From: an uncultured Clostridia bacterium
GTDB taxonomy: Bacteria > Bacillota > Clostridia > TANB77 > CAG-508
Length of the DNA: 34,131 nucleotides
NCBI GenBank assembly: GCA_904420285.1
Contig: CAJFUM010000125.1
Location: 1-34,131, forward strand
Direction: 5' to 3'
Within the stretch, counting starts at the first letter, position 1. The number at the start of each line of letters is the position of its first letter. Made by a program: the position numbers and the translations under genes. This document shows, piece by piece, positions 1 to 6,211 of this stretch. Under the pieces are notes generated by a model. The model saw nothing but the letters and a program-made list of their open reading frames with translations. It was not told where the DNA came from and made no database searches.

Positions 1-51
1 ATTGAGATTTATTACAGCTTTGTCGGCAAGATTGACTTGCCCGAAGCCTAA
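1..51 (+). CDS. C-terminal end of a probable large serine recombinase (partial)
   Basis: The first 16 codons before a TAA read IEIYYSFVGKIDLPEA. A tail of the type I-x-Y-Y-x-F-V-G-x-I-D-L-P is typical of the C-terminus (DUF4368-type end) of serine site-specific recombinases found at the ends of mobile elements in Clostridia. The rest of the gene lies outside the window. A hairpin follows directly, then an orphan reading frame without a start codon, which fits an element end lying inside another gene. The family call rests only on this short tail, so it is moderate. Confidence 0.5.
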   Translation: MEIYYSFVGKIDLPEA

Positions 52-58
52 CGCCCGA

Positions 59-91
59 CCTATCCGACACAACGCGCGAGTGCCGGATAGG
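59..91 (+). terminator. Hairpin after the recombinase tail
   Basis: A 12-bp stem with one mismatch (arms 59-70 and 80-91, CCTATCCGACAC against GTGCCGGATAGG) surrounds a 9-base loop. A T6 run lies about 10 bases further on. It lies 7 bases after the stop codon and probably ends that transcript; an attachment-site role is a possible alternative. Confidence 0.5.
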
Positions 92-360
92 AACGGCAAA
101 ATTTTTTACACTTCTATTACTTCTTTATCGCGCATCAGAAAAAACAGGGGCCTGGTCTTATTTCTCCTATACCGGAAGCCGCCGTCTGCCCTTTCCCGGC
201 CATCATCCATGCCAAAGTGCTTCCTTTTTTCTGGCAAAAGATCATCAGCTGGTTTTATGAAAGTAACGCCAATGGACTTTTCCGCCGCTTTGCTCGTTTG
301 TCCTATCAGGCCCTTGACTCCAAACATCCCACATCGCCATTGATAGGCCATAAGGCATAG
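91..360 (+). pseudogene. Orphan 3' gene fragment without a start codon
   Basis: The frame starting right after the hairpin is open for 89 codons and ends with TAG at 358-360. It has no ATG and no ribosome site, but the composition looks like a protein, with an aromatic start (FYYFFIAHQKKQGPG) and a middle reading VLPFFWQKIISWFYESN. It lies directly downstream of the recombinase tail and hairpin, as expected for the 3' remainder of a gene cut by element insertion. I do not recognise the family. A competing minus-strand frame across the same bases looks less protein-like. Chance openness cannot be excluded. Confidence 0.3.
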
Positions 361-427
361 ATAACCGGTTCCACGCACAAAAGGTATATCGTTATTTACG
401 TTCAGTGTCATTTCCGAGGTGAAACGT

Positions 428-1278
428 ATGTGGCTTCTTTTTGCTGTCGGCTCTGCCTTTTTTGCTGGTATCACAGCGATACTGGCAAAATGCGGTATTC
501 GAACCACAAATGCGCATGTGGCAACAGCCGTCCGAACGATTGTTGTACTTTGATGGTGTTTATCACTGGCTCTCAATCTCAATTAGCAGGGCTGGAGCAT
601 CGTACTGTACTATTTTTACTGCTGTCTGGGTTGGCTACTGGAGCCTCCTAGCTATGTTATTTTCGCGCCCTGCAATTAGGTGATATCAACAAAGTGGTCC
701 CCATAGATAAATCCAGCACCGTCTTGACCATTTTACTGGCCTTTTTGCTGCTGGGAGAACCCATTGGCCTAAGCCAAGGCATCGGGGCAATCCTGATTGG
801 TGTGGGAACGCTTTTGATGATCGAGCCAAAACATGTCCCCAGCACCTCCTCCTTTTCAAGCAAAGGATGGATGGGTTATGCTTTTGGGTCGGCAATCTTT
901 GCCAGCCTCACTGCCATTTTAGGCAAAATTGGCATCCAGTCCATCGATGCCAATTTGGGCACTGCCATACGCACAGGTGTGGTACTGGTAATGGCTTGGG
1001 GTATGGTGCTGATAACGGGCAACATGCAGAACGTACGTCACATCCCTAAAAAAGAGCTTTTGTTTATCTGTCTGTCCGGCTTTGCCACCGGAGCCTCCTG
1101 GCTATGCTATTTCCACGCCCTGCAAGACGGCCCGGCCAGCGTTGTCGTGCCTGTGGATAAACTAAGCATCCTCGTCACCATTGGTTTTTCTTCTCTGGCA
1201 TTTCACGAACATCTAACAAAAAAAGCTGCTCTGGGGTTGGCCTTGACTGTTGCAGGAACCTTCGCTATGCTCCTATGA
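428..1278 (+). pseudogene. EamA-family drug/metabolite transporter, broken by two lesions
   Basis: An ATG at 428 follows a GAGGTG ribosome site and begins MWLLFAVGSAFFAGITAILA, the first helix of an EamA (DMT superfamily) transporter, normally about 280-290 residues with two homologous five-helix halves. Two lesions break it. After VRTIVVL the frame hits TGA near 551; comparison with the second half, where the same place reads VVLVMAWGMVLITG, indicates that about 13 bases are missing. The gene then continues in another frame until a TAG at 649-651 sits where the second half has TGG (TGASWLCYF). From 652 to 1278 the rest is intact, including an in-frame ATG at 694, so a half-protein could still be made. 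Substrate unknown. Base-calling errors could mimic the lesions, but two in one gene argue for real decay. Confidence 0.85.
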
Positions 1279-1637
1279 CAAAATCTTACGCTCTTTCGCT
1301 GGGTTTTCTGTCTGTCCCTGCATTTTCTGCCATAGAACTTGAAAACGCATATCCATCACCATCATCTGCTATCTTATACGAAGATATCGATTCCAGCGGA
1401 TGCCCATCACCGTAAACATCTGGACACGGCGCTTAAATGAGCATGCCTGCCATGAAAAGATAAATCTGTAAATAACAGCAACTTGCTTCTGGAAATCAGC
1501 TCGATTGTACCTGCGTTGGCTTTGCTAAAAGCAAAAAGGCAGAAGAAAAATGGCAAACAGCCATTTTTTCTTCTGCCTTGCTGGATACTTCTAGCTTTTT
1601 TGCGGAAACCTGTCTTAGCCTTTGTTTTCCGCCGCAG
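1279..1637. other. Intergenic region between convergent genes
   Basis: This stretch separates the broken EamA gene from the convergent acetyltransferase gene. I see no coding frame with a ribosome site. The only clear structure is the long hairpin at 1536-1579; the remainder (1279-1535) shows nothing I can support. Confidence 0.6.
1536..1579. terminator. Bidirectional rho-independent terminator
   Basis: AAGGCAGAAGAAAAATGGC (1536-1554) pairs with the near-perfect complement at 1560-1579 around a 5-base loop. A-rich and T-rich sides of the stem suit termination from both directions between the convergent EamA remnant (+) and acetyltransferase (-). Confidence 0.75.
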
Positions 1638-2273
1638 TTATGAAAAAGAAAAATAGTCCAGATCCTCCGGCAAAATCAACTCCCGTTTACTGTCCTGCGC
1701 CGTAATCGGCCGCACCGGCCGACAAGGATTCCCATAGGCCAAATATCCTGCCGGGATATCTTTTGTTACCACACTGCCTGCGCCAATCACTGCGTTATCC
1801 CCAATCTGTACACCTGCCGTTACCACCACATTCGAAGCAATCCATACTTGGTTGCCAATATGGATGGCCGGTGCATACTCTGCCATAACCGTATGGCCCT
1901 GCCCATCTAATCCCATCCGCTCCTGTGCTAAAAGCGGGTGGGAAGTGGCCATCAAAGAAACATTCGGACCAAAACACACGTTATCTCCAATCCACACTGG
2001 CCCATCATCCATCACGGTTAAGTTGAAATTGGCAAAGAAATTCTCTCCAATGAAGGTATGACAGCCATAGTTTAACTGCACCGGGCCTTGAAAGTAAAAC
2101 ACCTTCCCCACGCGGCCTAGGATCTGGCGCATCACTTCCTGCCGCCTAGGATCATACTCATCCATGGCATTATACCTTTGACAGGCTATATGCGCCCGGT
2201 GTTTCAGCTCTTTTAGCTCTGGTTTTCTTGGATCAAACATTTTTCCTGCAAAAATCTTTTCTTCCTCTGTCAT
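1638..2273 (-). CDS. Maltose/galactoside-type sugar O-acetyltransferase
   Basis: A 211-residue protein of the left-handed beta-helix acetyltransferase family (Maa/LacA type), which moves acetyl from acetyl-CoA to a sugar hydroxyl in the cytoplasm. The N-terminus (MTEEEKIFAGKMFDPRKPEL) is the typical Maa/NodL N-terminal domain, about residues 5-60. Hexapeptide repeats run from about residue 70 to 185, including IGDNVCFGPNVSLMATSHPL, with the His of the TSHP motif in the catalytic position, and IGAGSVVTKDIPAGYLAYGNP near the end. Length is normal for the family. The ATG follows GGGGGAG at a suitable distance. It stands alone, ending toward the terminator at 1536-1579. The real sugar acceptor cannot be told from sequence. 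Confidence 0.9.
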   Translation of the reverse strand: MTEEEKIFAGKMFDPRKPELKELKHRAHIACQRYNAMDEYDPRRQEVMRQILGRVGKVFYFQGPVQLNYGCHTFIGENFFANFNLTVMDDGPVWIGDNVCFGPNVSLMATSHPLLAQERMGLDGQGHTVMAEYAPAIHIGNQVWIASNVVVTAGVQIGDNAVIGAGSVVTKDIPAGYLAYGNPCRPVRPITAQDSKRELILPEDLDYFSFS

Positions 2274-2361
2274 TTCCCACTCCCCCTATCGTAAGTGCAA
2301 CAGGCATTTCAAACGATGATGGAAAGCATCCTACACTTTGCAAAAAAGTCGCTACAGACAA

Positions 2362-2396
2362 AAACGCCGCCTGTATTTCAGACAGCGTTTTATCCG
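2362..2396 (-). terminator. Weak terminator of the small membrane protein gene
   Basis: On the minus strand AAAACGCTGTC pairs with GACAGGCGGCGTTTT-like sequence with an internal bulge, ending in a short T run; it overlaps the stop codon of the gene ending at 2390. The bulged stem makes this moderate. Confidence 0.4.
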
Positions 2397-2668
2397 GTAA
2401 ATGCCCAAAGCAGCACCCCCGCTCCTACTATGCCTAATACTGCCGCAGTCATCAAAAAACCCCATTCTCGATGGTGGTCATAATAATACAGCGACTGAGC
2501 TGCTCCTTCGAGCAGCAGTAACCCAAACCAATGTTTAAAAGCTGGGTTATCCCATACCAAACAAATGACTGTAATCACTTGGGTCACGGCAATCAACATT
2601 GTCAATACCAGATTCGGGGATGGACTTTTCATCGGCATACCATTTTGTCCTTCATCTTGCTTTGCCAT
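2390..2668 (-). CDS. Small hydrophobic membrane protein, unknown function
   Basis: A 92-residue protein. After a polar start of about 18 residues it has three hydrophobic stretches: about 20-40 (LVLTMLIAVTQVITVICLVW), 46-62 and 69-90, so probably a three-helix integral membrane protein. The motif SLYYYDHHREWGF sits in the second loop. The start ATG has a strong AAAAGGAGG ribosome site. A candidate sigma-A promoter lies at 2718-2747 on the minus strand. It is divergent from sigK, with about 160 bp between them. I do not recognise a named family. Confidence 0.75.
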   Translation of the reverse strand: MAKQDEGQNGMPMKSPSPNLVLTMLIAVTQVITVICLVWDNPAFKHWFGLLLLEGAAQSLYYYDHHREWGFLMTAAVLGIVGAGVLLWAFTG

Positions 2669-2717
2669 CTGCTTTTCCTCCTTTTCTGGATGTTTTTTGC
2701 CTATTTCTATCTCATTT

Positions 2718-2747
2718 ATGGTATCATAGGGCTCTTTTTTCTGTCAA
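2718..2747 (-). promoter_or_regulatory. Candidate sigma-A promoter for the small membrane protein
   Basis: Minus-strand TTGACA (2747-2742), 18-base spacer, TACCAT (2723-2718). The -35 is perfect, the -10 matches four of six positions. Confidence 0.45.
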
Positions 2748-2831
2748 TAAAAAATAGGCCCGGCCCTCCTTTCACACTTTGCCGTCAGCCTCATATACTG
2801 GGAGTATGCCATCGGTCATTGGAGGGATGAT

Positions 2832-3512
2832 ATGTCCGTCTATGTGGAAGCCTATCCCATCTTTGCCTGTACCGGCAGCAGTTCTTTCCCCCCGCCCCTT
2901 TCTCCTGCTCAGGAAGAAGATTGCCTGCGGCGCATGCTCGCCGGAGAAAAAGAGGCCCAGGATCAGCTCATTGAGCATAACCTACGCCTGGTAGCTCATA
3001 TCGTAAAAAAATATGCGCTGCCGGGGAAGGATACCCAGGATCTAATCTCCACCGGTACGATTGGTTTAATTAAAGCAGTGCAATCCTTTCATCCTGGGAA
3101 AAATACCCGTTTGGGCACATATGCCGCCCGGTGTATTGAAAATGAGATCTTAATGCTCTTTCGTGCAGCAAAAAAATCCAGTACGGACGTCTCCCTCCAA
3201 GACCCCATCCGTCAAGACAAAGATGGCAATGAGGTGACGCTGCTGGATACTCTTTCAAGAGAAAGCGTTCCCCTAGGAGACCATCTGGAGCAAGCCTGCC
3301 TGATCCAAGCGCTGCAAGAAGCGCTAACCCATCTGCCAGAACGGCAAAAAGAAGTGCTGATCCTCCGTTATGGCCTGGATGGCGGCGGGGAACGGCCCCA
3401 GCGGGAAGTGGCCAAACGTCTTGGCATTTCCCGCTCCTATATTAGCCGCATTGAAAAACGGGCATTGGAAACGTTAAAAGCATCCCTTGCCGCAGAGGAT
3501 CTGCTGGATTAA
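2832..3512 (+). CDS. sigK: RNA polymerase sporulation sigma factor sigma-K, uninterrupted, short N-terminus
   Basis: A 226-residue sigma-70 family protein that directs late mother-cell transcription (coat and exosporium genes) during sporulation. Region 2 is very well preserved: LIEHNLRLVAHIVKK (residues 46-60), DLISTGTIGLIKA (70-82) and TYAARCIENEILM (96-108). Region 4 has QREVAKRLGISRSYISRIEKR (about 190-210). These match sigma-K rather than sigma-E or sigma-F. The ATG follows GGAGGG by 7 bases. The part before the conserved FPxPLS motif is only about 18 residues and weakly hydrophobic, against about 26 residues including a membrane-binding pro-sequence in Bacillus subtilis, so proteolytic activation by SpoIVFB may be absent, as reported for Clostridioides difficile. 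The gene is continuous: no skin-type element interrupts it. Confidence 0.92.
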   Translation: MSVYVEAYPIFACTGSSSFPPPLSPAQEEDCLRRMLAGEKEAQDQLIEHNLRLVAHIVKKYALPGKDTQDLISTGTIGLIKAVQSFHPGKNTRLGTYAARCIENEILMLFRAAKKSSTDVSLQDPIRQDKDGNEVTLLDTLSRESVPLGDHLEQACLIQALQEALTHLPERQKEVLILRYGLDGGGERPQREVAKRLGISRSYISRIEKRALETLKASLAAEDLLD

Positions 3513-3563
3513 GTTTCGTTCCTTCGCTTTGTCTGCAAAACGAAGGAGTACATATCTTTTCTT

Positions 3564-3584
3564 GCCCTGAGGGCTTTTCTTTTT
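3564..3584 (+). terminator. Probable sigK terminator
   Basis: A short GCCC-TGA-GGGC hairpin (3564-3574) is followed by TTTTCTTTTT. The stem is only 4 bp, so it is weak. A further imperfect repeat (TCCTTCG ... CGAAGGA) lies just upstream at about 3520-3547. Confidence 0.45.
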
Positions 3585-3827
3585 GCTCTTCCATGGGACA
3601 AGCTGTCCTGCCCTTTCTGGCACCTAGGTTTGACCGTCACCTTTTCTCTTTTTTCCATAGATATAAAACAGTTTATCCAAGCACTGCTATGGCATACTGA
3701 TGGTTCAAAAATCGGTATCGCCCTTGGCTATGGCTGCTTTTCCTCTCATTTTCCCTCCCGTTTCAAGGAAAGAGACAATTTCACGGAAAATTGGGTCCTA
3801 CATCCAATGGATGAAACTTCTAACAGC

Positions 3828-4019
3828 TTATGAAAAAATGCTTATACCATCATCGGTCAGTTCCTCATGGATTTCTCCCTCGGTTTCCTTATCGCTGATC
3901 GCTCCTTTCTGCCCGCAAGCAGCACATAAAAAAGCAGCCGTTTTCAGATAAAAATAGCTGCTCTCGGTGAATGTATTTAGTTGTTTAAGCTGGCGGCAAA
4001 CTCCCCGATAAATGGGAAG
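3828..4019 (-). pseudogene. Open frame continuing past the GNAT stop codon, possible remnant
   Basis: Directly after the GNAT stop codon (TAA, 4020-4022 on the plus coordinates) the same frame stays open for 63 more codons to TAA at 3828-3830. It reads IYRGVCRQLKQLNTFTESS and later FLCAACGQKGAISDKETEGE, with a CxxCG zinc-ribbon-like patch. There is no start codon or ribosome site of its own. It may be the tail of an older gene. The length is within what chance allows, so confidence is low. Confidence 0.25.
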
Positions 4020-4493
4020 TTATAGATTTAACATATAGAGAATGCTATTTCTATCGGGATAGGAATATGGTATAGGTAATTCCTCTGTATTGATTTTGCA
4101 GAATCCTGCTTTTTCATAAAATCTATGAGATGCATGAGCAACTGATGGCGTATCCAATATTATATGATGTACACTTGTACCTTTAGCATATTCCAACAAC
4201 TCATTATATAAAGCAAGCCCGACTTTTTTTGAACGGAACTCTTTTTTAACGAAAAACTTCTTCATGATAGCACATTGCTGTTCTTTTATCATAAGTCCGA
4301 TAGTTCCAATTACCTCATCACCAGATAAAGCAATCCAGAACTTTCCTCCATTTTGCAAATAAGATTGCTCTATATCGAGTAAATCTGGCTGCTCTTGAAG
4401 AGACAGACTGATTCCGGCCTCATTGTTTTGTATATTAAGAATAAGTGATATGATTTCATTATCGTATTTTTTACTATATGATTCAATCCGCAT
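4020..4493 (-). CDS. GNAT-family N-acetyltransferase
   Basis: A 157-residue cytoplasmic acetyltransferase of the GNAT fold. The acetyl-CoA binding motif A is visible around residues 80-103: MKKFFVKKEFRSKKVGLALY, with the R-x-x-x-x-G-x-A pattern close to the usual Q/R-x-x-G-x-G/A. The segment HIILDTPSVAHASHRFYEKAGF is the usual motif B with the Tyr and the E-x-x-GF end. I chose the ATG at 4493 because GAGGTGAG lies at the right distance; a GTG nine bases upstream lies inside that ribosome site. The DNA is clearly richer in A+T than its neighbours, which suggests recent acquisition. The substrate is unknown. Confidence 0.85.
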   Translation of the reverse strand: MRIESYSKKYDNEIISLILNIQNNEAGISLSLQEQPDLLDIEQSYLQNGGKFWIALSGDEVIGTIGLMIKEQQCAIMKKFFVKKEFRSKKVGLALYNELLEYAKGTSVHHIILDTPSVAHASHRFYEKAGFCKINTEELPIPYSYPDRNSILYMLNL

Positions 4494-4574
4494 AAGACTC
4501 ACCTCATAATAAATTCCGATTTGTCGCTCTGGTGTTACATATAATTATACCATCAGACTATGAACAAATCGATG

Positions 4575-4835
4575 TCATTTCAGCCTGTCGGCGGCATTGT
4601 TTTCTATGGCATACCGCCGCGCCGATTCCCAGCGTTGCTCACTGTATGGGGTGGTCAGATGGAAAGAGAAGCGGCCTTTCTCAATGTCAAACTCCATGCA
4701 GCCTGTTTCCGGGTCTGCATCGGTCTGCTGGCAGATCGCCGGATAACGGCGGCTGTATGCAAGCAGGCGCTTTTTCAAGGCGGCGTTGTGGGTGCGGATA
4801 GGGTCGGCCGCTTGGTGATACCGCCAGCGTTTGAT
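4575..4835 (-). pseudogene. 3' remnant of a gene typical of integrative conjugative elements
   Basis: The minus-strand frame is open from just after a TGA (4836-4838) to the stop at 4575, with no good start. It reads KKRLLAYSRRYPAICQQTDA, then GCMEFDIEKGRFSFHL and TPYSEQRWESARRYA. This layout (LxAYxxxYPxxCxxTDxD, then a basic beta-rich piece with R-x-S-F-x-L-T-x-P-Y-S-E-x-R) resembles small unnamed proteins carried by Tn1549-type conjugative elements of Firmicutes. From memory this match is good for the whole 85 codons, but function is unknown. The local GC is higher than in the GNAT gene beside it. It seems to be what is left of an element. Confidence 0.5.
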
Positions 4836-4964
4836 TCATCACTGCTTATTCTGGAACAGGGGCTTATTTTCAAATCTATTGTCTGAATCCTATTTTTATA
4901 TTATAATAAAAAATTAGAGAAATTTTTCCCTTTGGGGCGCATTGGTAAGAAAGGAAGTGCAGCA

Positions 4965-5659
4965 ATGACGAAGCAACAGATTTTGCCGGGAGAACTGGCG
5001 CTGGCTTTGGTACTAATCATAAATAGCTTTGGTGTGGAACTGATGACAAAAAGTGGATTTGGTATCTCCTCCATTTCCTCTGTCCCCTATGTGATCCATC
5101 AAGCCTTGCCTGCCTTACTTTCGGCACCTGGAACTATCTCTTTCAGACCATGTTGGTGGTTATTTTATTGATATTGGCCAAGCAGTTTCGTCCCAGCTAT
5201 GTATTTTCCTTTGTGGTAGGGATTGGCTTTGGCGTCATGCTGGATGTGCATGGGCTTTGGGTGACCCAACTGCCTGATCTGCTGGCATTACGCATTTGCT
5301 ATCTTGTGGCAAGCTTTTTCATCCTGGGCTTTGGCATCTCTTTAAGCAATCTCTGCGGCCTGCCCATCATCCCCACAGATCTTTTTCCCCGGGAGTTTTC
5401 CCTGCTGACCGGCTTGGGGTATGGAAAAGTAAAAACGAGCTTTGACATTTTATGCCTTGCCCTCACGCTGCTGCTTTCTTTTTTGGTGCTGCATCGGCTG
5501 ACTGCCATCGGGATTGGCACTGTGCTGTGCGCCTTTTTCATGGGCAAATATGTTGCCTTTCTCAATGAGAGTCTTCGCCAGCATGTCCGTTTTGAAAGCG
5601 TTTGTCAAAAACAGCTTTCTGCTTTTTTTGCACATTGGCCTTTGCTCCGTCATAAATAA
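4965..5659 (+). pseudogene. YczE/YyaS/YitT-like integral membrane protein, one frameshift
   Basis: The gene starts at ATG 4965 (GGAAG ribosome site) with LALALVLIINSFGVELMTKS and continues through ISSVPYVIHQALPAL. Near 5112-5118 the frame breaks: one missing base turns the expected TFGTWNYLFQTMLVV into nonsense that ends at 5171. The correct frame resumes at once and runs to 5659 through VFSFVVGIGFGVMLDVHGLW, CGLPIIPTDLFPRE and IGIGTVLCAFFMGK. Together this is a full-length (about 230 residues) five- or six-helix membrane protein of the YczE family, whose function is not established. A single-base error in the assembly would also explain it; otherwise it is a young pseudogene. Confidence 0.8.
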
Positions 5660-5687
5660 ACCGCTCCGAGCCATAGCTCGGAGCGGT
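5660..5687 (+). terminator. Perfect 12-bp hairpin after the YczE-like gene
   Basis: ACCGCTCCGAGC (5660-5671) pairs perfectly with 5676-5687 around the loop CATA. No T run follows directly; it probably acts with the next hairpin. Confidence 0.55.
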
Positions 5688-5703
5688 AAAAGCGCTATCC
5701 TTT

Positions 5704-5725
5704 CCCGCGTTTTGCGGGTTTTTTT
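5704..5725 (+). terminator. Rho-independent terminator
   Basis: CCCGC-GTTTT-GCGGG (5704-5718) followed by seven T. It overlaps by two bases the stop codon of the collagen-like 3' part on the other strand. Confidence 0.8.
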
Positions 5726-6197
5726 ATGCCAATTTCACTACCCACAGCGATGTGTTAGAAAAGGTTTCGTTATCACTGTCGCCCCACAATGTCACCACTT
5801 GGCCTGCTGTTGCAGTAATGATCGCACCGCTAGCTAGATGCACCAAATTGGTGGTTGCTACCACCTGTCCGCTGGCTTTGGTGCCCTCGATCTGGGTGCC
5901 ATCAAGCCGCAGCTCACAGCTTACCGGTGTAGCTGAACTATTGGCATCTGTTACATCCGTGGAATAAAATAGCTGATACGTCCCTGCCGTATTCAGTGTT
6001 ACCTCGGCTGCGCTAGCCGTATGAGCAATATCCGAACCGGCTTGGAGGGCATTGGTGGCAAAAGTTAGGGCACTACCACCGGAAGACGGTGTTTGATCCC
6101 CCGTATTGACTGCATATAATGCACTTAACGGAGGAGCTGTCCCCGTATCCCCTTTGGGGCCTTGCGCCCCGGTGGGTCCAGTGGCCCCTGTTGCACC
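5724..6197 (-). CDS. 3' part of a split collagen-like spore-surface gene (C-terminal globular domain)
   Basis: This part has no start codon and begins inside collagen repeats: GATGATGPTGAQGPKGDTGT, followed by about 135 residues of a BclA-like C-terminal beta-sandwich domain, with NALQAGSDIAHTASAAEVTL, TYQLFYSTDVTDANSSATPV and the end TSLWVVKLA. Such domains (TNF/C1q-like fold) form trimers at the tip of exosporium filaments. The 5' part of the gene lies 2.7 kb upstream on the same strand (8894-9526). Both parts meet the intervening segment at the same word GGTGCAAC in the same codon phase, so precise removal of 2,732 bp gives one open frame of 356 codons. In the present arrangement this part would hardly be translated: the frame is closed upstream within the recombinase gene, apart from possible low-level internal starts. 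Confidence 0.85.
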   Translation of the reverse strand, partial: GATGATGPTGAQGPKGDTGTAPPLSALYAVNTGDQTPSSGGSALTFATNALQAGSDIAHTASAAEVTLNTAGTYQLFYSTDVTDANSSATPVSCELRLDGTQIEGTKASGQVVATTNLVHLASGAIITATAGQVVTLWGDSDNETFSNTSLWVVKLA

Positions 6198-6211
6198 AGT
6201 CGGGATAACCG
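6190..6211 (-). promoter_or_regulatory. Attachment site at the recombinase end of the element
   Basis: On the minus strand: recombinase TGA, then CGGTTATCCC (6211-6202), GACT, then the core GGTGCAAC (6197-6190), then collagen repeats. The half with the inverted-repeat arm is element DNA, the other half is host gene. Confidence 0.7.

Larger units (their letters stand above)
3513..4019. other. Intergenic region with possible remnant
   Basis: No gene with a start and ribosome site is evident in the 500 bases between sigK and the GNAT gene. Short plus-strand frames (3630-3951) lack coding character. On the minus strand an open frame at 3828-4019 may be a remnant and is listed separately. An AGCAGC...GCTGCT stem (3933-3962) lies inside it. 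Confidence 0.5.

Noticed and set aside
106..582. 158-codon minus-strand frame at the left end
   Set aside because: It overlaps the EamA start region, its N-terminal half is the mirror of that gene, and no ribosome site precedes any of its starts.
2832..3512. Remains of a skin-type element in sigK
   Set aside because: The gene is continuous from start to stop with all regions in order, so there is no sign of a present element or scar.
3630..3951. Two plus-strand frames between sigK and the GNAT gene
   Set aside because: No ribosome sites and no protein-like character; they overlap each other in different frames.
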